Of a DNA stretch of 64,000 bases, positions 13,181-23,254 are shown piece after piece (the stretch's first letter is position 1; the number at the start of each line of letters is the position of its first letter). The translations under genes were made by a program, and so were the position numbers. The notes beneath the pieces were generated by a model. It saw nothing but the letters and a program-made list of their open reading frames with translations, had not been told where the DNA came from and did not search any database. Origin of the DNA: Akebia trifoliata (lineage: Eukaryota; Streptophyta; Magnoliopsida; Ranunculales; Lardizabalaceae); the NCBI GenBank assembly GCA_017979445.1, contig CM030705.1, positions 13,509,540-13,573,539 of the forward strand, written 5' to 3'.

Positions 13181-13715
13181 TGTGGGGGGAAAATTCTTGA
13201 GCACAGACACGTGGCTCAAATAAGGGCTGGAGATTAACGATTTTAAGGTCGGACGAACCGCGACTCATGCTCGGTTTATTAACCCCGAGGAATGCACGGA
13301 TTCTAAGCTCGGAACTAAACCATCAGCCGGTGAAGTGGTCCGGGCAACTGCCTCATAGGTCGGTAGGACAGATTTGACAGGTGTGCCAGTGATAGACAGT
13401 CAGTCCTGACAACCCACGTCATGTCAGACCAACTCCGATTTTCTCAGAAGTGATAGGGCAGTTGCAACAACTCCTGCAGCTGACATGTCAGAGAGTAGGA
13501 TAACTACCCTAGGTCACCTCAAGGGATGGCACAGAAAACGATCAAGTTGAACGCCTATATAAAGAAGAAAACTATGGGTAAAAAGGGTTCGAATTCTTCT
13601 TCTCTTAAAAATTATACTGATCAATTGGTCTAACTTGATCGTCGGAGTGGGCTGATTTGCAGGTCCGCCCGAGCTGAGAGAGAAGGAAAGTGTAGAGCAA
13701 TTTCGTGCATCTACA
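13181..13715 (+). repeat. 5' LTR of the Tat element
   Basis: Begins TGTGGGGGG and ends ...GCATCTACA. A TATA box (tatataaa) lies at 13,556-13,563, so transcription should start about 13,590. It differs from the 3' LTR at five positions, four of them C/T changes. Confidence 0.95.
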
Positions 13716-13718
13716 ATT

Positions 13719-13736
13719 TGGTGCCGTCCGTGGGAA
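13719..13736 (+). promoter_or_regulatory. Primer-binding site of the Tat element
   Basis: The sequence tggtgccgtccgtgggaa starts three bases after the 5' LTR, the usual place for the tRNA primer site. The TGG start matches a tRNA CCA end. I do not assign the tRNA species. Confidence 0.75.
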
Positions 13737-13761
13737 ACTTACAGGGAGAAAAACGACCAAG

Positions 13762-15462
13762 ATGGGAAGAGCTAGAGGCGAAAATCGTGGAGAACCATCA
13801 AACCCACTACCAGCAGACTCGCCCCCAAACACGCCAGACTCAATGCTTGCGATGTACAACTTACTCACGGAGATGAGAGAGGAAATGCGCAGGGGGTTAG
13901 AGAAACAAAATGATAAGATAGTGAAAATAAGAAGGGAAAACGAGGAGCTCAGGCAAAGGCTAGGCGAGCGCGCGGAGATCGAAGAAGGCCCAGGTGTAGA
14001 GCGGAGTAGCGATCATATTGTTCGAGCAGCAAGGACGGAGGTGGACTGGACCGAAGATTCAGCGGCAGTAAAAACGCAGCAAGGAAGCTCCGAAGTTAAA
14101 GAAACCATGACAAGGAGGGAAGTGGAAGAAATGCTCAGGAGAAGGGATGGGGAAGTCGCCCGTGGAAAGGATCCCGTGCAAAAGGTGAGGAATGCAATTC
14201 GGGAACTCAAAGGGACACCATTCTCGTCGGCAATAATGAAGTCAGAGCCGTCCAGATCGTTCCATATGCCAAAATTCGAAACTTATGACGGAACACGAGA
14301 TCCAATGGATCATATACTGCAATACAGAAGCCAGATGGTGTTGTACCAGAACGACGACCCATTGCTCTGCAAGCTATTTCCGTCAACCTTGAGGCTCGGG
14401 GCCATGATGTGGTTCCAGACCTTACCAGCTGGAACAATAACAAATTTTTTCGAGCTAGAGGAGACGTTTGTTGGGCAGTTTGTTCATCTGCGAAGGAAGA
14501 AGGTCGGAGTTAACACTCTATTTAACCTTAGACAAGAGCCCGGGGAGAGTATTAGATCGTTCGTAACTCGCTTTCGAACAAAAGCCCTGGATGTAGAAGG
14601 CATGGACGAGGCAACGGCCTGCGCGGCGTATATCGCTGCGATCATCCCGGGGACACGGTTGCATGAATCCTTGATCAAGTCTGACCCGACTCGTCTGGAA
14701 GATCTGTATGCGAAGGTGGAAAAGTACATCTTGGTGGAAGAGTCGGTAAAGGGCAGGAGACGAAGCGCTCAAACAGTGGCCAACAGTGAAGGGGGAATGG
14801 ATGCTGCAAAGGTGCCGACACGCCTCGGAGGGGAAGGAAGCAAGAAAAGGCGGAGAGATTCGAACGAGCAGTCATGGTGGAAGAGAGGCCGGGTGTATAC
14901 CCCGCTCAATGAGAAGCTATCTGTGATACTGAGGCACATAAAGGGGGAACCCGATTTCATTCAACCACCGCGGGGGTACAAGGGGAAGCTCAGAAAACCG
15001 TATTGTGAGTATCATGAGGCTGAGGACCATCCTACGGAGGACTGTTACAGGCTGCGTCATATCATACAGGATATGATTGAAGCAGGGAAGCTCGGTAGGT
15101 ATGTTTCGGCGAGAAGAGGAAGAGGAGGGGAAATTTCTGAGAAAGCCGAACGAAAGCCCGAACAAATAAGGCCAACTAAAGGTGGGCGTCGAGAAACTGA
15201 AGAGCGCAGGATAGTTCATACCATCACGGGGGTGTTGGGGGACGGAGTGCCATCTAGGAGGGAGATTTGGGAGAAGGTGAAAAAGATCCGACATGAGGTC
15301 GGAGTCAACAACGTGGCATCAGGAGTACGGGTAGCGGGAACGAAGTCCAGCAGAGCGGACTCCCGGGCGATAGTGTTCACAGAGGATGATCTGAGGGGAA
15401 CGGCAAGGCCCCATCAAGACGCATTAGTGATTGCGCTCCCAGTGGGGAATGTCGAGCTCTGA
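13762..15462 (+). pseudogene. Tat-element gag, ends at an in-frame TGA
   Basis: Gag of the Tat element, about 566 codons from the first ATG after the primer site; the earlier ATG at 13,705 lies in the LTR and is not a plausible start. Seen in order: an acidic, charged N-terminus with coiled-coil character (about codons 30-75), then the retrotransposon Gag core (motif MMWFQTLPAGTITNFFELEE, about 14,403-14,462). A cysteine/histidine cluster follows (YCEYHEAEDHPTEDC, about 15,000-15,047). The frame stops at TGA (15,460-15,462), immediately before the protease, where intact relatives continue. Product would be the capsid-like protein. The break is one substitution, with no frameshift. Confidence 0.85.
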
Positions 15463-15468
15463 AGGATA

Positions 15469-15900
15469 TTGGTGGATTCGGGAAGCGCAGTGGATATTCT
15501 GTTCCTGAGCGCGGCAAAGAGGATGGGGGTTTCAGAGAGCCTGGAATCAACTCCGACCCTCGTCTATGGGTTCAATGGTGCTCCGAGCAGTCCGGTAGGA
15601 GAAATCACACTCCCGATCACTGCAGGGTCAAAAGTAATAATGAAAAGATTCGTGGTAATAGATGCGGATTCGGCCTACAACGCAATCCTGGGGTGAAGGT
15701 GGATACACGAGATGAGAGCGGTCCCGTCAACCTATCATCAAGTTATTCGCTTCCCGGGTAAGGAAGGAATAATGGAAATTAGGGGTGACCAGGAGATGGC
15801 GCAGAGGTGTTTTCACCTGGCCTTGAAGCAAGACCGAGGCCCCGAGGCCATTCCTCAAAAGAAGAGAAAGGTACCCCCAACTGGGAATGAAGCTTCATAG
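15469..15900 (+). pseudogene. Tat-element aspartic protease, stop-interrupted
   Basis: Same reading frame as gag. The active-site triad motif LVDSGSAVDILF is at about 15,469-15,504, followed by a second protease motif. A TGA at 15,694-15,696 replaces a codon within the protease domain and a TAG at 15,898-15,900 ends the linker. Both are single-base stops in the frame shared with gag and pol. The role would be Gag-Pol maturation. Confidence 0.85.
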
Positions 15901-15933
15901 CAATTACAGAAGCAACCGCAGCGAGAGCAGCGA

Positions 15934-18864
15934 GTGACAGTTGAGGAAGTCGAAGTTGTGGACCTCGGCGGTGATGGAAGACAACTAGTTAGTATCGGTA
16001 CCACGATGTTGCAGGAGGAGAGGGCAGCACTGCTCCAACTTCTGAAGGCAAACAAGGACGTGTTCGCGTGGTCATTGGAGGACATGCCTGGAATAGACCC
16101 CTCGGTGGCGTGTCACAGATTAAATGTCGATAAAAGCTTCCGACCTGTTAGACAGAAGCCGAGGAGGCTGTCTCCGCGCCTAAGGCAGGGGGTAAATAAG
16201 GAAATCGAGAAACTTTTAAAGGCCGGGTTTATCAGGGAGGTAGAATACCCAGAATGGATAGCGAACATAGTGGCAATACCGAAAAAGGATGGGAGGGTGA
16301 GAGTGTGCATTGACTTCACGAACCTGAATAAGGCGTGCCCAAAGGACAGTTTTCCGCTGCAAAGGATCGACAGGTTGATCGACGCCACTGCTGGTCATGA
16401 GAGAATGTCCTTTATGGACGGATACTCGGGGTATAACCAGATCCCCCTAGCAATGGAGGACCAGGAACGAACATCATTCATCACCGAGCAAGGATTGTTT
16501 TGCTTTAAGGTTATGCCGTTCGGCTTGAGAAATGCTGGGGCGACTTACCAGAGACTCGTGACGAAAATGTTCGAAGGACTGATCGGGAAGATCGTGGAGG
16601 TATATATCGACGATTTATTGGTAAAAAGCAAGCGGGTAGGGGACCATCTGGTAGACCTCAAACAAACATTTGATCGACTGAGGAGTTTCAAAATGAAGTT
16701 GAATCCGAAGAAGTGTGTCTTCGCCGTCTCTTCTGGGAAGTTCTTCGGGCACATTATCACCAGAAGAGGCATCGAGGCTAACCCAGACCAGATCAGGGCG
16801 TTGATAGAAATGCCGAGCCCCGCTAACCAGAAGTAGGTGCAGAAGTTGGCAGGGAGAATAGCTGCACTAAATAGGTTTATCTCCAGGGTATCCGATCAAT
16901 GCCGCCTGCTCTTCACGTTGTTGCAGAAGGAGAAGAATTTCGCCTGGGGTGTGGAATGTGAGGCAGCGTTCAACGATCTGAAGAGATACTTACGGCAGCC
17001 ACCGATCCTTAGCTCTCCGGAAGAAGGAGAGGAGCTGGGAATTTACCTGGCAACTAGCTCGTCATCAGTAAGCTCGGTTCTCTTTAAAGTCGATATGGGA
17101 CGGGAATACCCCATCTACTATGTCAGCAAAACGTTGGGCTTATCGGAGATGAAGTACACCAGGACGGAAAGGGTGGGGTTGTCACTCGTCTACTCAGCAC
17201 ACAAGCTCAGACCTTACTTCCTTTCACATCGCATCCGAGTTGTGACGGACACCCCGTTGAAAGAGATGATGCACAGATCCGAAAAGTCGAGGAGAATGGC
17301 GAGGTGGGCTGTGATCCTGGGCGAATACGACTTACAATTCGAGTCCCGGACAGCGATAAAAGGACAAGTACTGGCAGATTTTCTTGCGGATTTCCCGGTT
17401 GAGGATCCGAACTGGGAGGAGTTGGAAAACGAAGACGAAGGGACGGAAGAAGTGGAGCTGTGGGACAAACAGGCAGGATGGAGAATTTTCGTCGATGGGT
17501 CGTCTAATTACTCAGGCTCGGGGGTGGGAATAGTAATTGTAACGCCGAGCAACGATAGATTGGAAAAGGTAATCAAGCTTGGGTATGGGGCATCAAATAA
17601 TGAAGTCGAGTACGAGGTAGTCATCCACGAGCTGAGAATGGCAAGCGAGTTGAAAATCGGCAAGGTAAAGCTATGTACCGACTCCCAACTTATAGCAAAC
17701 CAGTGCAACGGGAAATTTGAAGCAAAGGACGAACGCATGGCGAGATACCTGATCTCAGTTAAGCAGGAGATTAGGAAGTTCGATCAAGTGGAGATATGCC
17801 AGATACCCAGGGACGAGAACAGGCATGTAGACTCGTTGGCTTACATCGCCTCAATGCTGGGAGAAACAGAAAGACGGTCATTACCAGTGGAATACCTGTC
17901 TAAAGCGAGCATCGAACACGAGGGAAAGGAGTGCGCACAGGCCGAAAGAACGTCGGGATGGATAGAAGAATTCACTCAGTATCTGCGCTCAAAGGTACTG
18001 CCAGCAGACAGAGGGGAGGCCAGAAAATTACTTCGGCAGGTCGACAAATACACTCTCGTTGGGGAGGAGCTATATAGAATGTCCTTCGGGGGACCACTTC
18101 TTAAGTGCCTTACTAAGGAAGAGTCCGAGCTCATAATAACAGAAATCCACGAGGGAATCTGCGGCAATCATTCGGGAGGACGGTCGCTCGCCAATAAGGT
18201 CATCAGTCAGGGCTATTTTTGGCCAAGGATGCAGGAAGACTGTAAGAAGTATGTAAGGACCTGTGATCAATGCCAAAAACATGCCCCCATGCATCTGCAG
18301 CCAGCCTGCGAACTCCGTCCCATGAAATCACCCTGGCCGTTCTCGATATGGGGTATGGACATTGTTGGACCTCTGCCTCGGGGAAAGGGGGGTAAGCTGT
18401 TCATCCTAGTAGCTACAGACTATTTTACTAAATGGGTGGAAGCTGTGCTCCTCACACGGATTAGGGAAGAGGAAGTCATCAAATTCACTTGGGAGCACAT
18501 CATAACGCGCTTTGGGATCCCTTATGCATTGATCTCTGACAATGGAACACAGTTCAAGGGCAACCGTGTGCAATCGTACTTCAAGGAATACGGAATCCGA
18601 TCACTGCAATCGTCACCAAGATATCCACAAGGAAATGGCCAGGCTGAAGCATCAAACAAGACAATCCTCGCGAACTTGAAGAAGAAGCTGGAGGAACACA
18701 AGGGAAGATGGTTAGACGAGCTACACAGTGTCCTCTGGACGTACCGAACCACGACGAGAAGGGTAATAGGTTTCACCCCGTTCGCACTAGCCTACGACAC
18801 GGAAGCCGTTATTCCAACCGAGATACAGGTTCCTACAACAAGGACACTAGTGGCCGAGACATAG
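15934..18864 (+). pseudogene. Tat-element pol: RT, two RNase H domains, integrase
   Basis: One frame with a TAG at 16,834-16,836. Reverse transcriptase: catalytic YIDD at 16,603-16,614, preceded by MSFMDGYSGYNQI. Next is a Ty3-type RNase H-like domain (about 16,950-17,390) in which the expected first catalytic Asp is replaced by Ser-rich sequence (YLATSSSSVSSVLF). After it comes a second RNase H with FVDGSSNYSGSG (about 17,487-17,522). Integrase: zinc-binding HHCC segment (HEGICGNH ... CDQC, about 18,148-18,276), then GMDIVGP, SDNGTQF and GNGQAE supplying the D, D, E residues. The doubled RNase H is diagnostic of Tat elements. The frame ends at TAG 18,862-18,864. Confidence 0.92.
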
Positions 18865-18876
18865 TTCAACGATGAA

Positions 18877-19194
18877 TTGGTGGCACGAAATTTGGATTGG
18901 TTGGATGAGACGCGGGAAAGGGTCATAGAAAGGTTGGCACGGTACCAACAGGTGTTGAAGAGGTCTTATGACCGGAAGGTACGTCACAGAGAGTTCAAAG
19001 TCAGCGATATGGTTCTACGAAAGGTATTCTCTAACACCAAGGAAGTCAATAGCGGGAAGCTCGGCTGTAGCTGGGAGGGCCCATACATGGTGCGCAAAAT
19101 CGGGGAAACAGGTGTGTATTACTTGGAGACACCAGCAGGGGGTGAAATTTCATCACCATGGAATGTATTCAATCTAAAGAAATACTATCAATAA
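18877..19194 (+). pseudogene. Tat-element integrase C-terminal tail
   Basis: Continues the pol frame after the TAG at 18,862-18,864. It contains the usual post-integrase segment SDMVLRKVFSNTKE...GKLG..WEGPY and ends WNVFNLKKYYQ then TAA. No chromodomain is present, which separates it from chromoviruses. The true stop of the ancestral polyprotein is at 19,192-19,194. Confidence 0.85.
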
Positions 19195-19222
19195 AGACAT
19201 CTTTGCGCCTATGCCTGCTATC

Positions 19223-19990
19223 TAAGGAAAAGCCTCGGCCCCTCCATAGGAGCCGAGCCCAACTGAGGAGTTGGTTTGAAGGAAAAGCCTTGGTCCCACC
19301 ACGGGGACCAAGCCAAACTGAGGAGTTTGTCTAAGGAAAAGCCTCGGCCCCTCCATAGGAGCCGAGCCCAACTGAGGAGTTGGTTTGAAGGAAAAGCCTT
19401 GGTCCCACCACGGGGACCAAGCCAAACTGAGGAGTTTGTCTAAGGAAAAGCCTCGGCCCCTCCATAGGAGCCGAGCCCAACTGAGGAGTTGGTTTGAAGG
19501 AAAAGCCTTGGTCCCACCACGGGGACCAAGCCAAACTGAGGAGTTTGTCTAAGGAAAAGCCTCGGCCCCTCCATAGGAGCCGAGCCCAACTGAGGAGTTG
19601 GTTTGAAGGAAAAGTCTTGGTCCCACCACGGGGACCAAGCCAAACTGAGGAGTTTGTCTAAGGAAAAGCCTCGGCCCCTCCATAGGAGCCGAGCCCAACT
19701 GAGGAGTTGGTTTGAAGGAAAAGCCTTGGTCCCACCACGGGGACCAAGCCAAACTGAGGAGTTTGTCTAAGGAAAAGCCTCGGCCCCTCCATAGGAGTCG
19801 AGCCCAACTGAGGAGTTGGTCTAAGGAAAAGCCTCGACCCCTCCATAGGAGCCGAGCCCAACTGAGGAGTTGGTTTGAAGGAAAAGCCTTGGTCCCACCA
19901 CGGGGACCAAGCCAAACTGAGGAGTTTGTCTAAGAAAAAACCTCGGTCCCTCCATAGGAGCCGAGCCCAACTGAGGAGTTGGTTTGGAAG
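19223..19990 (+). repeat. 109-bp tandem array of alternating hairpins in the Tat 3' region
   Basis: About seven units of 109 bp (steps at 19,222, 19,331, 19,440, 19,549, 19,658), plus an irregular half-unit at about 19,790-19,845. Each unit consists of two related halves of about 54 bp, and each half carries its own palindrome: ctcggcccctccataggagccgag and cttggtcccaccacggggaccaag. Copies are nearly identical. 3' regions of Tat elements are known to carry tandem repeats that can seed satellites. The serial open frames on the minus strand are by-products of the period. Confidence 0.92.
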
Positions 19991-20272
19991 TTAAGCACGT
20001 TGGCTCCTCTACAGGGGGTCAGGTCCTGGTCAAGGCAAGTTCTCGGCCTCCAACGAGCGCCGAGCCCTATGATATATGTCAAAGGTAAGGGTAACTATCC
20101 TAGGATTCTCATACGCCACACACCCATGCGAAAGCAAAAGAAATAAGCAACAAAGAACAGGAAACACGAGGAGTGCGAAAAATATTTTTTATTTATTTAT
20201 ATAAGAATGACCTTTACATTTCAAAATACAAAAAAGAACAGAAAGTAAGATTACAAAAAGAAAAGAGAAAAT

Positions 20273-22096
20273 CTAGACGTTCGCTTCGAGACCGGCATCT
20301 GCGTCATTGGGGGTTCGAACTTCGGCCGTCGTTGTCAAATCTTCAGGAATAGGCTCGGGAGTGCCATCGATAATAGGCTCAGCGACAGGCTCGGGAATAA
20401 CGGCTGGGACAACTTCAAGCTTCTTCGCCGCCTCCTCGACCTTCTTTAGCTTCGCCTTCACTTTGTTATAGGCTTTCTCCCAAGCCTCCTCCGAAGAGTC
20501 AAGTTGTGCTTGAAGGGAGTTGAGCTGATCCTGGAGGGCTCTCTCTTGCTCCACTTCCTTGGCCTTCACCAATTCTTCCAAAGAAGAGATTTTCCCCTCT
20601 GCCAGAGCCAGACGGTCTTTATTCTGCTCCAGCTCGGATAGTGCGCTATCCAAGCTTTTTTGGAGCTTTTGGGAGCTGGCCGCAGCCATATCCCTCTCAG
20701 CTTGGAGCTGAAGAATGCGACCCTCCGCGGATTTGAGGTCTCGCGCGGAGGTATCGCTAGCCTCAACGAGCTTGGCCATGGCATGCTGGGCCTAGTAAGA
20801 AGGAAGAGAAAAGCATTAGAAGGGTACAAACGCAGAAAAATAGTATCGAGTTAAAATAAGAGACTTACCATAGCCAAAGCTCGGAACGCTTCGTTGGAAA
20901 ATTTCGCCGAGTCACCAACAAAACTGCGGCGTACTTTCTCCACATCCCGCGGATGCGCGGATGCGTCAAAAATGGCCCTAGCTACGGCCGGGTCGGATAA
21001 GGCCGAGTCTCTATCCGATACCGGCCTTCCCCTGACTGATGGCTGCACCATCCAGGGGGTAGGAAGGGGCAGGTTCTCCCTTCCAGCCGATCCAGCTGAG
21101 GATGCGTGCGAAGGCTTGGCTGAATGGCCTGCTTCATCGGCGGTAGGGGGAGGAGGCAGTTGCAGCACCGGCGCTGGGGCTCTGGAAGGATGAGGCCCCC
21201 TTCTCAGCCTCTTGAGAAGAGGCTGGTGGTCTTCTTCTTCTTCTTCCTCGACAGCGGAGCCTCCCACCCTCGGGGCCTCGGTAGTTGGGGTGGGTGCGAC
21301 CTCCGCAACCTCGTCCTCGGAGTCGGATCCCAGGACCGGAGGAGGACGCTTGGATTGAAGGGCCATGGTCGAAGGGCGGAGCGGCAGAGGAAGAAGCTTG
21401 GCAACGTAACTGAAGAGATCGGGGATCGATAACAAGTGCGTTATCACCACCGACTCCCCAGGGAACTTGTCCTTGCTAGGACCTGCGGACATAGCAGAAA
21501 GAAGTAAGCTCCAGAGGCTTAGTAGATACAGACTATAAAAAGCTGAACAAAGAGAATACAACGACACTCACCATGAGGATTGAATGAATGGTGCGTCAAG
21601 GGAGGGACTCGTCCTCGGGAGCACTTTCCCACTGCCCGGACAGCTGGATAGGGAATAAAAACCATTCCTTATCCGAGTCGGGAAGCTCGATCAAGGACGG
21701 CTTCCCTCTCCTCTTGGAAAGGTAGAAGAAGCCCGGCCTACTCGGACATTTTTTGAGGGCAAATTGTGCCCTAATATCCGTTAGGCCGAGTTGCAGACCT
21801 TCTTCCAGTCTGTCATTCATTAGCTCGAAGGCCTGAATGAGACGGAAGAAGTTCCCACTCATCTGGCCGGGAGCCCTCCTGAAGAAGTTCAGAACCTCTC
21901 GAGTTAGCCTACTAAGGGGAACTCGGAGGCCAGCCTTCAATTGCCCCCAGTATACCACAGAGGTACCTGGGGGGCATTCACGCTGGACAGAGGTCTCGTC
22001 CACATAAGACAGACTCACGCCGCTAGGGACACCGAAGGTATCCCGGACGGTGTCCAGCGGAGGGCGAACGGGGGAATAGGATTTCCCCCTGGCCAT
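20273..22096 (-). pseudogene. Antisense three-exon gene of the Tat element (Transposase_28-like plus coiled coil)
   Basis: Reads against gag-pol between integrase and 3' LTR. Exon 1, 22,096-21,572 (ATG at 22,096; donor ATG|GTGAGT). Exon 2, 21,482-20,869 (acceptor CCGCAG; donor ATG|GTAAGT). Exon 3, 20,791-20,273 (acceptor CTTACTAG). Exon 1 has the segment PLSRLTREVLNFFRRAPGQM, typical of the 'putative gypsy type transposon' family (Transposase_28). Exon 2 is proline- and acid-rich with a basic KRLRR motif, possibly a nuclear signal. Exon 3 (about 170 codons) is a long charged coiled coil. A stop at 21,596-21,598 and a phase mismatch between exons 1 and 2 point to a one-base indel near 21,600. 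Function unknown; antisense ORFs are known in some Tat-lineage elements. Confidence 0.75.
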
Positions 22097-22335
22097 TTAG
22101 AAGAGAGAAGGTGAAGAAGAAGGGGCAGAGGAGAGGGGAGGGACCTTGACCGGGTTACCTTTACGCTGCGTCTTTCTAGAAGAAAAGCTAGAAACTCCTG
22201 GTCTCTGGGCAGCGATCGGCGGAATGGCACAGCGGTGGCGCAGCGGAGGCACAATCAGAAATGTACGAGAAGGCAGAAGGGCAGAGTGACGGCAAGGCAA
22301 ATAAGAGTGAAAATAAAAATGAGAAATGGATGGGG

Positions 22336-22344
22336 TATTTATAG
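22336..22344 (-). promoter_or_regulatory. TATA box for the antisense gene
   Basis: On the minus strand this reads ctataaata, a strong plant TATA box, about 240 bp upstream of the antisense ATG at 22,096. It predicts a start near 22,305-22,312 and a leader of about 210 nt. It lies outside the LTR, so the antisense gene seems to have its own promoter. Confidence 0.6.
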
Positions 22345-22705
22345 GCCTAAGGAGCCTCGAGATGCGAGATTGAAATCAACGGTTGAGACCTCTTAAGCCA
22401 ATAATGACGAGGCATTAATTGCTGGGAGATCCGATATGACCGTTCGAAATTCGCACTCGAATCAAGCCGTCTACAGCACGCCACGTGTACTCTGCGCAAT
22501 AATTGCGCCGTTCAAACCAACAGACAGGACGCGAACTGCGATAATAGCCCAACCGACCGCCGCCCTCGAAAAGTGGAAAGGTTAAGTCACGATTCGCCAT
22601 AAAGACATCATTAATCTTAGCTGAGACCCAATGAGAGGTACCCGCGTGTCAGTTGCCTAATTTATTACTAATATTCTCGAGTACCCAATCATTCTGACCG
22701 AGCCC

Positions 22706-22719
22706 TCGAGAGGGGGTAT
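22706..22719 (+). promoter_or_regulatory. Polypurine tract of the Tat element
   Basis: cgagagggggtat directly precedes the 3' LTR start at 22,720; a purine run at this position primes plus-strand DNA synthesis. Confidence 0.75.
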
Positions 22720-23254
22720 TGTGGGGGGAAAATTCTTGAGCACAGACACGTGGCTCAAATAAGGGCCGGAGATTAACGATTTTAAGGTCGGACGAACCGC
22801 GACTCATGCTCGGTTTATTAACCCCGAGGAATGCACGGATTCCAAGCTCGGAACTAAACCATCAGTCGGTGAAGTGGTCCGGGCAACTGCCTCATAGGTC
22901 GGTAGGACAGATTTGACAGGTGTGCCAGTGATAGACAGTCAGTCCTGACAACCCACGTCATGTCAGACCAACTCCGATTTTCTCAGAAGTGATAGGGCAG
23001 TTGCAACAACTCCTGCAGCTGACATGTCAGAGAGTAGGCTAACTACCCTAGGTCACCTCAAGGGATGGCACAGAAAATGATCAAGTTGAACGCCTATATA
23101 AAGAAGAAAACTATGGGTAAAAAGGGTTCGAATTCTTCTTCTCTTAAAAATTATACTGATCAATTGGTCTAACTTGATCGTCGGAGTGGGCTGATTTGCA
23201 GGTCCGCCCGAGCTGAGAGAGAAGGAAAGTGTAGAGCAATTTCGTGCATCTACA
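22720..23254 (+). repeat. 3' LTR of the Tat element
   Basis: 535 bp, the same length as the 5' LTR with no indels. TATA box at 23,095-23,102. It ends CTACA and is followed by the target duplication GTATT. Confidence 0.95.

Larger units (their letters stand above)
13181..23254 (+). mobile_element. Complete Tat-lineage Ty3/Gypsy retrotransposon
   Basis: A 10,074-bp element with 535-bp LTRs at both ends and an exact 5-bp target duplication, GTATT (13,176-13,180 and 23,255-23,259). Order: 5' LTR, primer site, gag, protease, reverse transcriptase, degenerate RNase H, second RNase H, integrase, tandem hairpin array, antisense spliced gene, polypurine tract, 3' LTR. The PR-RT-RH-INT order marks Ty3/Gypsy. 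The second RNase H, absence of a chromodomain and an extended 3' region with antisense gene mark the Tat lineage. The LTRs differ at only five sites, so insertion was recent. Point stops mean it cannot make full-length Gag-Pol without suppression. Confidence 0.95.

Noticed and set aside
13705..13764. ATG at 13,705 as the gag start
   Set aside because: It lies in the last bases of the LTR and reads through the primer site; the ATG at 13,762 is in the same frame and in the expected place.
14917..15294. 125-codon minus-strand frame inside gag
   Set aside because: Shadow of the gag coding frame, with no splice context or domain; unlike the antisense gene at 20,273-22,096 it has no promoter or family match.
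19222..19915. Five to six near-identical 67-85-codon frames in series on the minus strand
   Set aside because: They are one frame of the 109-bp tandem repeat, each starting and stopping at the same place in the unit; no upstream promoter or domain.
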